Below are positions 48,380-59,758 of a stretch of DNA of 64,000 nt, one piece after another. A program made the position numbers and the translations under genes. Each line of letters opens with the position of its first letter. Position 1 is the stretch's first letter. A model generated the notes under the pieces. The model saw only the letters and a list, made by a program, of their open reading frames with translations, searched no databases and was not told where the DNA came from. Source of the DNA: Adlercreutzia mucosicola DSM 19490 (lineage in GTDB: Bacteria; Actinomycetota; Coriobacteriia; Coriobacteriales; Eggerthellaceae); contig NZ_AUGK01000010.1 in assembly GCF_000422625.1 (NCBI RefSeq), forward strand, positions 52,229 through 116,228, read 5' to 3'.

Positions 48380-49630
48380 TTATTCCGCGTAGCGGAACAG
48401 GGCGGCTGCCGGCGAGGCGGTGGGCATCTGGTCCTGCTCCACGATGTAGATGTGGGCGTCCTGGGCCAGGGCAGCCTGGGCGAAGGCGTCGGTGATGTCG
48501 GGCGCGGCCGGATCGATGTAGCCGTCGTCGACCGGGTTCGGGTTGCCGTCGAAGGCGACGGTGCCAGTGTTGATGTCGAAGCCGCCGGGCAGAATCTTGC
48601 CCTTCACCATGAACAGGGCCGCCACGCGGCGCTCGGCGAGCGCCATGCCGATGGCGTCGAAGTCGTCGGAGGCCTTCCCGTGGGCCGCATCGGCACCGAA
48701 CTGCTCAGCGGCCTGCTTGATGTTCGCATCGCGGATGCCGTCCATCACGGCCAGCGACTCTTCCAAGAGCGCCTTGCCGTCAAGGCCGGCCGGATCCTTC
48801 TTGATGCCCTCGGGCAGCAGGTGGCGCAGGGTGCAGATCTTGCGGAAGGCGTGCTCGTACTCCTCGTCGCAGCACAGGATGATGGGCGTGGTATCGTCGC
48901 GCACCAGATAGTCGTTCACGGCCTTGTTCACGTAGCGGAACCACTGGGCGGCGTCTTCTTTCTTTACGTCGTTGCGCGACTGGTGGTCGTGATACTGACC
49001 CATGTGACCCTCAAGGGTGATGTAGTCCAGCGCGCCCAGCTCGTCCTTCTTCATGTCGGCGGCCGTGTCGTCGCTGTTGGCGAAGAGCTCGCTGAAATAG
49101 TCGTGCACCTCGCGCGGCAGCTGCTGGCGCTGAACATGGGTGCGGTCACCCTTCGCCCAGCTGAAGCGGTCGTTGCCGAGCTCGAGCACGTAGTACTCGG
49201 TGCCGTACTGGAAGTTGCGCAGCAGCGGCTTCACGAAATAGGTGTCGCCGGCGGCCACCATGGGATCGGGGGCGAAGAACAGGTTGTACACATACACGTC
49301 GTCGTTGCCCATGAGGAATCCCAGGCCCTCGCCAGCGTGCAGCCACAGCGGCATGTCGGGATGGGCGAGCAGGTAGTCGGCCTTCTCCAGGATGCCCTTA
49401 TAGGCGTCCTTGCTGTAGCTTTCGGCCAGGGTGCGCTCGGCGTCTTTCATGAGATCCTTGAACATGTCGCGATCCCAGATGTCGCGGCGCTCCTCGCGCT
49501 CGCTGTGGTGAACGGGAATATACAGCGACACGACCGGTGCGGGCACATCCGAGAGGATGGCGGGGTCGAAGCTCTCCATTACGTGAATGCTCTCGTCGGT
49601 CTTGCGCAAGGTCTCCTTCTCGTCTTTCAT
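48380..49630 (-). CDS. baeRF-type (bacterial eRF1-like) protein
   Basis: 416 residues. Segments VSLYIPVHHSEREERRDIWDRDMFKDLMKDAERTL, PLWLHAGEGLGFLMGNDDVYVYNLFFAPDPMVAAGDTYFVKPLLR and TTPIILCCDEEYEHAFRKICTLRHLLP fit the bacterial archaeo-eukaryotic release factor-like families, which share the eRF1 domain 2/3 fold and are thought to act in ribosome rescue or stress. No GGQ motif is seen, so peptide release is doubtful. ATGGAGG precedes the ATG. It is monocistronic. Confidence 0.65.
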   Translation of the reverse strand: MKDEKETLRKTDESIHVMESFDPAILSDVPAPVVSLYIPVHHSEREERRDIWDRDMFKDLMKDAERTLAESYSKDAYKGILEKADYLLAHPDMPLWLHAGEGLGFLMGNDDVYVYNLFFAPDPMVAAGDTYFVKPLLRNFQYGTEYYVLELGNDRFSWAKGDRTHVQRQQLPREVHDYFSELFANSDDTAADMKKDELGALDYITLEGHMGQYHDHQSRNDVKKEDAAQWFRYVNKAVNDYLVRDDTTPIILCCDEEYEHAFRKICTLRHLLPEGIKKDPAGLDGKALLEESLAVMDGIRDANIKQAAEQFGADAAHGKASDDFDAIGMALAERRVAALFMVKGKILPGGFDINTGTVAFDGNPNPVDDGYIDPAAPDITDAFAQAALAQDAHIYIVEQDQMPTASPAAALFRYAE

Positions 49631-49741
49631 GACGAACCTCCATAATAATCGGGAACTGCTGGGTCGCGCAGCCTTGGGGGCCAGCGTCCCGGAGCGATCC
49701 TGCGGGATCGCACGGAGCGGATGGGAAGGCGTTGCGCAGTG

Positions 49742-49779
49742 AAAAGCATAGCCCCCGACCGGAGAAATCGGGGGCTATG
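49742..49779 (-). terminator. terminator of the metal-efflux operon
   Basis: CATAGCCCCCGA (49768-49779 on the minus strand) pairs perfectly with TCGGGGGCTATG (49747-49758), followed on the minus strand by CTTTTC. Confidence 0.88.
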
Positions 49780-49824
49780 GGCGGGTCTGTGAACTTCTGG
49801 TTGCCGAAATGCTGATTTGGGGGC

Positions 49825-51822
<1,998 letters not shown>

Positions 51823-51995
51823 GGTGGGGTCCTGTTTCTTGCCGTTCGCGCGAGGTTTCGGGGTAATACTCGATGCTCAGACAGTCCTCGCTCGGCGGAA
51901 GTGTCCACCGGACACTTCCGTTCGCTGCGGAACTGCGCGTCGAGCGTCACCCCGAACCCTCGCGCTGCTCTTACAAATCAGAAAAATGCTCGGTT

Positions 51996-52223
51996 CTACC
52001 GTTTGATGAGGCAGTCTTTCTCGTAGCTGGTGCATACCTGCTGGGCGGCGTCGACGATGGCGGCGAAGACCTCGGCGTCTTCGGTGTCGGCGTCGATGAC
52101 GAGCTTGCTCGTCATGAAGGAGATGGACGCCTTGTTCACGCCGGGCAGCTGGTTGATGCCCGTTTCCATCTTCGCGGCGCAGTTGGCGCAGTCGAGGTTC
52201 TCCAGCTTGAATGATTTCCGCAT
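51996..52223 (-). CDS. HMA-domain metal-binding protein
   Basis: 75 residues with a ferredoxin-like HMA fold: KSFKLENLDCANCAAKMETGINQLPGV (Cys12 and Cys15, CxxC) and two further Cys near the C-terminus. It probably binds Zn/Cd/Cu and delivers metal to the neighbouring ATPase, which lacks its own HMA domain. GAAAGGAAC precedes the ATG. It lies in the same orientation, between the ArsR gene and the ATPase. Confidence 0.9.
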   Translation of the reverse strand: MRKSFKLENLDCANCAAKMETGINQLPGVNKASISFMTSKLVIDADTEDAEVFAAIVDAAQQVCTSYEKDCLIKR

Positions 52224-52330
52224 GGTAGTTCCTTTCTCGGGGGGGGGTCTCTTCTGGGGGACGGTGGTGGCTTGCGGGTGGTCGAGCGGTCGGGCTCGCT
52301 AGGGTGCGAGTTTAGGGCGCGCGGTGCGGG

Positions 52331-52735
52331 TTACTCGCAGACGTGGGTGATGCCTTGGGCGAGCATGGTGAACACGTGATCGTCGGACAGCGAGTAGATG
52401 ACGTTCTTGCCGTCGCGGGCGGCCTTCACGAGGCGGGCCTGCTTCAAGGTGCGCAGCTGGTGACTCACCGCGCTTTGGGTGCAGCCGATGGCCTCGGTGA
52501 TGCCGGTGACGCTTGAGGGGCCGCCCATGAGCGCGAACAGGATCTTGATGCGCGTGGTGTCCGAGAACGCCTTGAACAGGTCGGCCACATCGAAGAGCAG
52601 CTCCTCGTCGGGCATATCCGAGAACAGCTCGGTTGTGGCCTCGCGGTTGCAGCCGCAAGGGCAGTCGATCATCTGGGCGCAGGCGGTTTCCACGACCTGT
52701 CGTGCTTCCTGTTCCAGCGATACGGTTTTCGCCAT
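52331..52735 (-). CDS. ArsR/SmtB-family metal-sensing repressor
   Basis: 134 residues. Metal ligands are likely in DCPCGCN near residues 24-30; the winged HTH is DVADLFKAFSDTTRIKILFALMGGPSSVTGITEAIGCTQSAVSHQLRTLKQARLV; the C-terminus HVFTMLAQGITHVCE adds His/Cys. It resembles CadC/CmtR-like sensors. The ATG at 52735 has AGAAGGAG upstream. It is the first gene of the divergently placed minus-strand efflux operon and would repress the promoter at 52780-52807. Confidence 0.92.
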   Translation of the reverse strand: MAKTVSLEQEARQVVETACAQMIDCPCGCNREATTELFSDMPDEELLFDVADLFKAFSDTTRIKILFALMGGPSSVTGITEAIGCTQSAVSHQLRTLKQARLVKAARDGKNVIYSLSDDHVFTMLAQGITHVCE

Positions 52736-52760
52736 GGTGGCTCCTTCTGAATGTAACAAC

Positions 52761-52780
52761 ATATGAACAATTATTCATAA
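52761..52780. promoter_or_regulatory. ArsR/SmtB operator
   Basis: ATATGAACAATTATTCATAA is a 10-bp inverted repeat with one mismatch, matching the known TGAACA-N2-TATTCA type ArsR-family site. It is placed immediately downstream of the promoter -10 box. Confidence 0.88.
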
Positions 52781-52807
52781 GTATAGGCAATGTCACAGCG
52801 CTGTCAA
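52780..52807 (-). promoter_or_regulatory. promoter of the metal-efflux operon
   Basis: On the minus strand TTGACA (52802-52807) and TATACT (52780-52785) are 16 bases apart. The operator overlaps the transcription start. Confidence 0.85.
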
Positions 52808-53021
52808 GGGGGAGTGGGGGAGATTCTACTTTTCCGCTCAGCGGCAAGCAAAGCGTAACGACGCCGTTGTCCGTTTCCGCAGCCCCCAGCGCTACCATGG
52901 GGACGAGGCGCTGTTCGGCACGGCGGCTCGGACGTCGGCGCGGCTACCGCGCGGTTGTTCCGCCCCGTTCTCGCTCTTATACCCGATGCGCCCCGAGCAA
53001 CGATTCCCGAAAGGTGATGTC

Positions 53022-53399
53022 ATGAGAGCTTATCAAATTGTTGATGCCGCTTACGTGGAGCGCGAAATAGGGTCCATGCCCTTGGTGGACGTGCGGCCTC
53101 CGTTGTATTACAACACGGGCCATATTCCCACGGCGATCAATATCCGTCTCGATGTGGCTGCCGAGACTGCCGATCCGTCGGCCTCGCTGGCCGAGATGTT
53201 CCAGGACCATGGCGTTTTTCCCAAGGATGCCGTCATCGTGTACTGCCAGTCGGGCATTCATGCGAAAATCGCCTGCGACTATTTGGCTGCGGCCGGTTAC
53301 AGCCAGCTGCGCCTGTACGCGGGCAGTATGAACGATTGGGCGAGTGACCCATCGCGCCCCATCGAGCAGTTCGATCGAGCCTTCGCGCGGGCTTCGTAG
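53022..53399 (+). CDS. rhodanese-domain protein
   Basis: 125 residues. The fold is MPLVDVRPPLYYNTGHIPTAINI plus the active loop VIVYCQSGIHAKIACDYLAAAGYSQLRLYAGSMNDW, with the catalytic Cys in YCQSG. It transfers sulfane sulfur or acts as a redox/trafficking sensor. CGAAAGGTGATG precedes the ATG. The symporter gene begins 17 bases after its stop, so the two are co-transcribed. Confidence 0.85.
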   Translation: MRAYQIVDAAYVEREIGSMPLVDVRPPLYYNTGHIPTAINIRLDVAAETADPSASLAEMFQDHGVFPKDAVIVYCQSGIHAKIACDYLAAAGYSQLRLYAGSMNDWASDPSRPIEQFDRAFARAS

Positions 53400-53416
53400 G
53401 GGCGAAAAGGGGAGTG

Positions 53417-54724
53417 ATGGAGACGATGAAGCGGCCGAGCGCTGCGGCGATTGCGAAACATGTGGTGACCAGCCTGCCCTTCATATTGCTGGTGGCGGTG
53501 GCGGCGGGCATCGGGATCGGCTCGGTGGCGTCTGCCGAGGTCATCGCCGTGGTGGCTACCATTGGCGACGTGCTGCGGCAGGTCATCGTGTTCTGCGTGC
53601 CGCTCATCATCGTCGGCTTCATCGCGCCGTCCATTGCCAAGCTGGGCGAGAACGTGTCGCGCATTCTGGGCGTGGCGCTTCTTGCGGCCTACCTGTCTAC
53701 CCTGGGAGCCGCGCTGCTTTCCATGGCCGCGGGCTTCGGGATCATTCCGCACCTTACCCTGGCCGAGGGCGCGGAGGCCCTGCGCGAGGTGCCCAGCTTG
53801 GAGTTTCCCCTTGACATTCCCGCCATCATGCCCGTGACGAGCGCCCTGGCCCTGGCGCTCATGCTGGGTCTGGCGGCGGTGTGGGCGAAGGCGTCGCGGT
53901 TTACGGCGCTCTTGGTGGAGTTCCAGCGCATGGTGCTGGCCATTGTGGTGAAGATCGTCATTCCCATTCTGCCGTTCTTCATCGTGTGCACCTTCGCCGG
54001 TCTGGCCTGGGAAGGTACGCTCACGAGCCAGCTGCCGGTGTTCCTGGTGGTTATTGCCATTGTGCTCGTGGGGCATTTCATATGGCTCGGGGTGCTCTAC
54101 GGCGCAGCCGGGGCCTACTCGCGCACGAATCCCTGGGAGGTGCTGCGTCATTACGGATCGGCCTACCTGACGGCCGTGGGCACCATGTCGTCGGCGGCCA
54201 CCCTGGGCGTGGCGCTGGAATGCGCCGGCCAGGCGAAGACCCTGCGGCGCGACATGGTGAGCTTCGGCATTCCGCTATTCGCCAACATCCATCTGTGTGG
54301 ATCGGTGCTCACCGAGGTGTTCTTCTGCATGGTGGTGTCCCAAATTCTGTACGGAGCGCTGCCGAGCCTGCCGACGATGCTTCTGTTCTGCGTGCTTTTG
54401 GGCGTGTTCGCCATTGGGGCGCCGGGGGTGCCGGGCGGCACGGTCATGGCCTCGCTCGGCCTGGTCACGGGCCTTTTGGGCTTCGATGGGGCCGGCACGG
54501 CGCTGGTTCTCACAGTGTTTGCGCTGCAGGACAGCTTCGGCACCGCCTGCAACGTGACCGGCGATGGGGCCCTCACGCTGATTCTCACGGGCTATGCGAA
54601 CCGCCATGAGGTGGCCGACGCCATGGCCCCCGCCGACGAGGCGTTCTTCGACGGGGAAGTGGCCGAAGCCGCCGGTGCCGGTCGCGGCAAGCCGGCCGGC
54701 GAGGGGGCGACGAGCCGCTCCTGA
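53417..54724 (+). CDS. dicarboxylate/amino acid:cation symporter (DAACS family)
   Basis: 435 residues, eight or more membrane helices. Features include FILLVAVAAGIGIGSVAS at the start, the Ser-rich re-entrant stretch TAVGTMSSAATLGVALE, GVPGGTVMASLGLV, and FALQDSFGTACNVTGDGALTLILTGY, which resembles the substrate-binding helix of GltP/DctA-type carriers. The ligand cannot be assigned. GTG at 53414 is an alternative start. Confidence 0.8.
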   Translation: METMKRPSAAAIAKHVVTSLPFILLVAVAAGIGIGSVASAEVIAVVATIGDVLRQVIVFCVPLIIVGFIAPSIAKLGENVSRILGVALLAAYLSTLGAALLSMAAGFGIIPHLTLAEGAEALREVPSLEFPLDIPAIMPVTSALALALMLGLAAVWAKASRFTALLVEFQRMVLAIVVKIVIPILPFFIVCTFAGLAWEGTLTSQLPVFLVVIAIVLVGHFIWLGVLYGAAGAYSRTNPWEVLRHYGSAYLTAVGTMSSAATLGVALECAGQAKTLRRDMVSFGIPLFANIHLCGSVLTEVFFCMVVSQILYGALPSLPTMLLFCVLLGVFAIGAPGVPGGTVMASLGLVTGLLGFDGAGTALVLTVFALQDSFGTACNVTGDGALTLILTGYANRHEVADAMAPADEAFFDGEVAEAAGAGRGKPAGEGATSRS

Positions 54725-54822
54725 TTTCCCAACAGGCCCTTGACAGGTTCGGCTCTCGAGCGCGCTCGAGCCCCGCTCCCGCTACCATAGGGGGAAACGA
54801 TTTCACGAGAGAGGGAGCACCC

Positions 54823-55680
54823 ATGGCCCAGACGCAGATGCCGGCAAAGATAGAGCTTCCCGGGGCAATTCCCGGGTTTTCCGAGTTCGGGCACATCCCC
54901 TTCGAGGGGCTGCGCAACACCCGCGACCTGGGCGGTTTGCCCGCAGCCGACGGGCGCCGGGTGAGGCCGGCGCTGCTTTTGCGGTCGGGCGCCCTGCACA
55001 AGGCGACTGAGAGCGATCTGGCGCGCCTTCTGGTCGATTACCGCCTGGAGGGTGTGGTGGACTTTCGCACCGAGGTGGAGCGCGACAAGGAGCCCGACCC
55101 GCGCGAGCGTATGGAAGGCGTGGTGTTCTACGACTTTCCGGCGCTTTCGGGGGAGACTATCGGCATCACTCATGGGGCGAGCCTCGCGCAGGACGTGAAG
55201 GCGCTCGAGGCAGTGAGCGCCCAGCCCCACGAGGCGGTGCGGAAGATGTACCCGCAGATTCTTCTGGGCGAGGCGGGTCGTGCGGCCTACCGCGGGCTTT
55301 TGGACGTGCTGTTGGAATCTGACGGCGGGGCGGTGCTGTGGCACTGCACTGAGGGCAAGGACCGGGCGGGCCTGGGCGCGGTGGTGGTGGAGTGGGCGCT
55401 CGGCGTGCTCGAGGCCGATGTGCGGGCCGACTACCTGGCCACGAACTTGTTCGCCCGCAGCCGGGCCGAGGGCGTTTTAGACGCTCTGGCCGCGAAGCTG
55501 CCGGCTTTGCGCGGGATTGATGCCGATATGGATGCGTTCTTCTACGCCTACGCCGACTACTACGATACCGCCATGGCTGCTGTGACCGACGCATTCGGCA
55601 CCTTCGACGCCTACCTTGCCGAGGCCCTCGACTTCGGTCCCGAGAAGCGGGCTGCCCTGCGGGAGAAGTATTTGGCGTAA
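54823..55680 (+). CDS. tyrosine/dual-specificity protein phosphatase (MptpB-like)
   Basis: 285 residues. The P-loop WHCTEGKDRAGLG contains the catalytic Cys and Arg of the CX5R family, with the Lys-Asp variant found in MptpB-type triple-specificity enzymes. NTRDLGGLPAADGRRVRPALLLRSGAL is the N-terminal signature and VVDFRTEVERDKEPDP the general acid region. AGGGAG precedes the ATG. It acts on phosphotyrosine, phosphoserine or phosphoinositides; the substrate here is unknown. Confidence 0.88.
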   Translation: MAQTQMPAKIELPGAIPGFSEFGHIPFEGLRNTRDLGGLPAADGRRVRPALLLRSGALHKATESDLARLLVDYRLEGVVDFRTEVERDKEPDPRERMEGVVFYDFPALSGETIGITHGASLAQDVKALEAVSAQPHEAVRKMYPQILLGEAGRAAYRGLLDVLLESDGGAVLWHCTEGKDRAGLGAVVVEWALGVLEADVRADYLATNLFARSRAEGVLDALAAKLPALRGIDADMDAFFYAYADYYDTAMAAVTDAFGTFDAYLAEALDFGPEKRAALREKYLA

Positions 55681-55769
55681 TTCAACGAGATTTCCCACGC
55701 TGGAAACGCGGGGGCGGCTGGCGAGGTGTAAAATCGCCCTCGAACATTCCGCAACCCCAAGGAGGCACC

Positions 55770-57374
55770 GTGGCCGAGTCCGCAACCCCGGAGCAGATTG
55801 TCATCGTCGTCGATTTCGGCGCCCAGTACGGGCAGCTCATCGCCCGCCGCGTGCGCGATCTGCACGTGTATTCCGAGATCGTGCCGTGCGACATCACGGC
55901 CGACGAGGTGCGCGCTATGGCGCCGGCGGCTATCATCCTGTCGGGCGGTCCGGCCAGCGTGTACGCGGAGGACGCCCCCTCCATCGACCCGGAGATCCTC
56001 AGCCTGGGCATTCCGGTGCTCGGCTTCTGCTACGGCCAACAGGCCATGGCCGTGGCGCTCGGCGGGGAAGTGGCGCACACCGAGAAGGGCGAGTACGGCC
56101 CGGCGGTCATCACGCGTGCCGGCGAGTCGGCGCTGTTCGACGGCACTCCCGGCGAGCAGACCGTGTGGATGAGCCATCGCGATGCCGTGAGCCGCGTGCC
56201 CGAGGGCTTTGCTGTCACGTCGCGCACCGAGGTGTGCCCGGTGGCGTCCATGGAGTACCCCGAGCGCAAGCTGTTCGCCACGCAGTTCCACCCCGAGGTG
56301 CGCCACACCGAGTTCGGCCAGACGCTGCTGCGCAACTTCCTGTTCGTCGTGTGCGAGCTTGAGCCGGATTGGACCATGGACTCCATCATCGAGGACTCGG
56401 TGGCGGCCATCCGCGCCGAGGTGGGCGACGACCGCGTGATTCTGGGCCTTTCGGGTGGTGTGGATTCGTCGGTGGTGGCGGCGCTGTGCGCCCGCGCCAT
56501 CGGCAAGCAGCTGACCTGTGTGTTCGTGAATCACGGCCTGCTGCGTAAGGGCGAGCCCGAGGAAGTGGAAGAGGTGTTCACGAAGCAGTTCGACGTGGAC
56601 TTCATCCACGTGCACGCCGAGGAGCGCTACCTGGAGCTGCTGGCCGGCGTGACTGACCCGGAGGAGAAGCGCCGCATCATCGGCACGCAGTTCTGGAAGG
56701 AGTTCTTCGCCGTGGCGGAGGATCTGGCCCAGGACGGGCGTCCGGTGAAGTACCTGGCCCAGGGCACTATTTACCCCGACATCATCGAGAGCGGCGCCCG
56801 CAAGACCGGCGGTAAGGCGAGCACCATCAAGAGCCACCACAACCTCATCCCGTTCCCCGAGGGCGTGCATTTCGACCTGATCGAGCCGCTGGACCACTTC
56901 TTCAAGGACGAGGTGCGCGCGCTCGGCACGGCACTGGGACTGCCCGACTACATCGTGCACCGCCAGCCCTTCCCAGGGCCGGGTTTGGCCATTCGCATCA
57001 TCGGCGACGTGGACGGGGAGAAACTGACTATTTTGAAGAACGCCGACGCCATCGTGCGCGAGGAGCTGGACGCCTACAACGAGCGCCTGTTCGCCGAGAC
57101 CGGTGAGCGCAACAGCGAGCACGCCGTGTGGCAGTACTTCGCCGTGCTGCCCGACATCAAGAGCGTGGGCGTCATGGGCGACGAGCGCACCTACGCCCGC
57201 CCCGTGATCCTGCGCGCCGTGGAAAGCAGCGATGCCATGACCGCCGACTGGGCAAAGCTGCCCTACGACGTCCTGGCCCGCATTTCGGGTCGCATCGTAG
57301 CCGAAGTCCCCGGCGTGAACCGCGTAGTGTATGATATAACCAGCAAGCCCCCCGCGACCATCGAGTGGGAGTAA
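55770..57374 (+). CDS. guaA: GMP synthase (glutamine-hydrolysing)
   Basis: 534 residues converting XMP to GMP. The N-terminal glutamine amidotransferase has ILSGGPASVY, the nucleophile in LGFCYGQQAMA, and the HPE-type triad. The C-terminal synthetase has the PP-loop GLSGGVDSSV, and the dimerisation domain ends with VNRVVYDITSKPPATIEWE, the standard GuaA terminus. CAAGGAGG precedes the start. Confidence 0.98.
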   Translation: MAESATPEQIVIVVDFGAQYGQLIARRVRDLHVYSEIVPCDITADEVRAMAPAAIILSGGPASVYAEDAPSIDPEILSLGIPVLGFCYGQQAMAVALGGEVAHTEKGEYGPAVITRAGESALFDGTPGEQTVWMSHRDAVSRVPEGFAVTSRTEVCPVASMEYPERKLFATQFHPEVRHTEFGQTLLRNFLFVVCELEPDWTMDSIIEDSVAAIRAEVGDDRVILGLSGGVDSSVVAALCARAIGKQLTCVFVNHGLLRKGEPEEVEEVFTKQFDVDFIHVHAEERYLELLAGVTDPEEKRRIIGTQFWKEFFAVAEDLAQDGRPVKYLAQGTIYPDIIESGARKTGGKASTIKSHHNLIPFPEGVHFDLIEPLDHFFKDEVRALGTALGLPDYIVHRQPFPGPGLAIRIIGDVDGEKLTILKNADAIVREELDAYNERLFAETGERNSEHAVWQYFAVLPDIKSVGVMGDERTYARPVILRAVESSDAMTADWAKLPYDVLARISGRIVAEVPGVNRVVYDITSKPPATIEWE

Positions 57375-57488
57375 GCCGACAGGGTTCTGACCTGCACTTT
57401 TGAGTGCCGTACTGTACTCCTGAGTTTCGTTTCGTACGAGAGTCACGGCAAAGCCACCAGCGACATTGGTGGGTAAATCCGATTACCG

Positions 57489-57524
57489 AGCCTCCGTTCC
57501 CGTGCTGGGACGGGGGCTTTTTCT
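57489..57524 (+). terminator. guaA terminator
   Basis: AGCCTCCGTTCCC (57489-57501), loop GTGCT, GGGACGGGGGCT (57507-57518), then TTTTTC. Confidence 0.85.
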
Positions 57525-57626
57525 TCGCCTTTTACTCTCCTTCACCTGCGATTTCGCTATTTACTCCCCGTATTTCAAGATGGAAGCGTTTGGTTGCGAG
57601 CCACGCCGGTGTGAGGGCCTGAGTCG

Positions 57627-59063
57627 TCAGGCCCCGCGCAGGGGGACCGCGATGGTGGCCACCGCGCCGCCCGAGGGGCCGTTGGCGAGCGAGACGGAGC
57701 CCCCGTGGGCGCTCGCGGCCTCGGAGGCGGCGTGGAGGCCGAGCCCGTAGTGGCGGCCTCCGTCGCGCGAGGAGCGGGAGGAGTCGTCTGTGAAGAGGCG
57801 CTCGCAGCCGCGTTCGAGGGCGGCGGGAGAAAAGCCCGGTCCGTCGTCGGCAACCTCGATGACGAGGTGCCCGCCCGCGACGTCGCAGGAGACCGCCACG
57901 CGCGAGCGCGCGTGCTCGGCGGCGTTGGCCATGAGGTTCGCGGCGGCTCGCGCCAGGGTGGTTCGGTCGAGTGGAGCCTCGGGCGCGCCCGCGACAGCGG
58001 GGCCCGTGGCTGCGTCGAACATCACGCCTCGCGCCCGGGCGATCTGGGCGGCCTCGGCGAGGACCTGTTCGCAGAGCTCGGCCGGCCGCATGGGGGCCCT
58101 CTCCGCCCCGCCGGACCCGCGCGAGGCCTCGATGAGCAGGCGCACGTAGCCGTCGAGCCTTTCGACACCGCCGGCTATGTCGCGCGCGGCGGCCGCGAGG
58201 TCGGCGTCTTTCTCGTCTTCCAGCTCCTCCGCCACGAAGTCGGCGTTGGCGCGCAGCACGGTGAGCGGCGTCTTGAGATCGTGGGCGAGCGACGCCACCT
58301 GCTCGCGCTGCCCCCGCTCCGCGGCCCAGCGGGCCTCGAGCGACTCGGCGAGGGAGGCCCGCATGGCGTCCATCGCGGCGAGGACGTCGTTCACCTCGCG
58401 CACGTTGGTGCTGCCGACCGCGAAGTCGAGCTCCCCCGCGCCGACGCGCCCCGCCGCCTCCGCGAGCGGCGCCATCTTGCGCGAGATCACGCGGCTCGCG
58501 CGGCGCGCCGCGAGCGCGAGCGCGAGCGCGCTTCCCGCCGCGGCGCCGACGAGCATGAGGTTCTGCGGGTTGGGAAGCAGGCCGGCGAGGTCGCGCGAGA
58601 CCCACTGCGGCAGGTACTCGCTGACGAGCGCGCAGGCCCCGCCGCCCTTGAGCGGGAACGCGGCGTAGGTGAGGCCCGAGCCCCCGCCCTCGATCTCCAC
58701 TGTGCCCGGATCCGCGGCGAGTGCCGCACGGGCCATTTCCGCCGCGCCCTCGAGCCGCGTGCCCTCGAGGTCTGTCATCAGCACGTATCCGTCCTTGTTC
58801 AGGATGAGGTAGCGGTACGCCGTCGGCACGTCCTGCTGCCCGCAGACGCCGTCGCGTGCCAGGCCCTCCGCGACCTCGCGCGCATTGGCCGGCCCCCAGC
58901 TTGCCTCGTAGACGAAGCCCGCGTTGATCGCCGCGGAGAGCGCCATGAACGAGGCGAGCCACGCCGTGGCGACCGCCGCGAACGCGTAGGCGAAGTAGCG
59001 CGCGATGACGAAGGAGAGCGGCATGCCCCCGCGACCTCGCGCCCCGGTCCTCAGAGCTGCCAC
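57627..59063 (-). CDS. sensor histidine kinase of a lantibiotic-immunity-type locus
   Basis: 478 residues. Two membrane helices bracket an extracytoplasmic sensor region (AYFAAVATAWLASFMALSAAI and LVGAAAGSALALALA), followed by HAMP-like residues, the H-box ASLAHDLKTPLTVL (His261) and the ATPase domain (NLMANAAEHARSR, VADDGPGFSPAA, GLGLHAASEAASAHGG). The start GTG at 59063 overlaps the response regulator end by 13 bases; ATG at 59024 is an alternative. It is cotranscribed with the regulator and the transport genes. Confidence 0.9.
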   Translation of the reverse strand: MAALRTGARGRGGMPLSFVIARYFAYAFAAVATAWLASFMALSAAINAGFVYEASWGPANAREVAEGLARDGVCGQQDVPTAYRYLILNKDGYVLMTDLEGTRLEGAAEMARAALAADPGTVEIEGGGSGLTYAAFPLKGGGACALVSEYLPQWVSRDLAGLLPNPQNLMLVGAAAGSALALALAARRASRVISRKMAPLAEAAGRVGAGELDFAVGSTNVREVNDVLAAMDAMRASLAESLEARWAAERGQREQVASLAHDLKTPLTVLRANADFVAEELEDEKDADLAAAARDIAGGVERLDGYVRLLIEASRGSGGAERAPMRPAELCEQVLAEAAQIARARGVMFDAATGPAVAGAPEAPLDRTTLARAAANLMANAAEHARSRVAVSCDVAGGHLVIEVADDGPGFSPAALERGCERLFTDDSSRSSRDGGRHYGLGLHAASEAASAHGGSVSLANGPSGGAVATIAVPLRGA

Positions 59064-59713
59064 TTGTACCCCATCCCCCAGACGGTCGCAATCGGGTCGG
59101 CGCCGGCCTCGGAGAGTTTCCTCCGGGCGCGGCTGACCTGCATTGATATGGCCGCGTCGTCGGCGTCGCTCTCCCAGCCGAGCACCGCCTCGCGTATCTG
59201 CGCGCGGCTCATGACTTGCCCGGGGTGGCGGGCGAGGTACTCGCAGATGGCATACTCGGTGGGCGTGAGCGGCACGGCCTCGCCGCTCACGGCGAGGCCG
59301 CGCGCCCCGAGGTCGATCCGCACCTCCCCGAAGGAGAGGGCGTGCGAGCGCGGCCGGCGCTCACGGCGTAGATGGGCCGCGACCTTGGCGCGCAGCTCCG
59401 CGGCCCCGAAGGGCTTGCGGACGTAGTCGTCGGCGCCCAGGCCGTAGCCGGCCACGGCGTCCTCCTCGGCCACGCGCGCGGTCAGGAAGATGATGGGCCC
59501 GTCGAAGTCCGGGCGGATCTGCCGCACGAGCTCGAAGCCGTCGAGCCCCGGCATCATGACGTCGCAGAGCACGAGGTCGAAGCGCGAGAGGTCCATCCCC
59601 GGGACCGCCGTCGGGTCCGCCGCCCTGACGACCTCATGGTCGTCGCGGCCGAGGACGCGCGCGAGCGCGTCGAGGATCGCCCGCTCATCATCCACTGCCA
59701 GTATCCTCGCCAT
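59051..59713 (-). CDS. OmpR/PhoB-type response regulator
   Basis: 220 residues. Receiver domain with the phosphoacceptor Asp51 (VLCDVMMPG), conserved Lys in YVRKPF, and Asp-Asp near the N-terminus (AVDDE). The C-terminal winged helix has LSFGEVRIDLGARGL, LTPTEYAICEYLARHPGQVMSRAQI and the closing GYKWQL. Paired with the kinase at 57627. Confidence 0.95.
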   Translation of the reverse strand: MARILAVDDERAILDALARVLGRDDHEVVRAADPTAVPGMDLSRFDLVLCDVMMPGLDGFELVRQIRPDFDGPIIFLTARVAEEDAVAGYGLGADDYVRKPFGAAELRAKVAAHLRRERRPRSHALSFGEVRIDLGARGLAVSGEAVPLTPTEYAICEYLARHPGQVMSRAQIREAVLGWESDADDAAISMQVSRARRKLSEAGADPIATVWGMGYKWQL

Positions 59714-59758
59714 GTTCGACCTCCTGAAACTCCCGTCGGCATTGTACTTGCGCCGCGC

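Noticed and set aside
53233..54151. Minus-strand ORFs across the symporter
   Set aside because: Shadows of a membrane protein; Arg/His-rich with no start signal.
57705..59426. 573-residue plus-strand ORF over the kinase and regulator
   Set aside because: Shadow of the minus-strand two-component genes, which have complete catalytic motifs.
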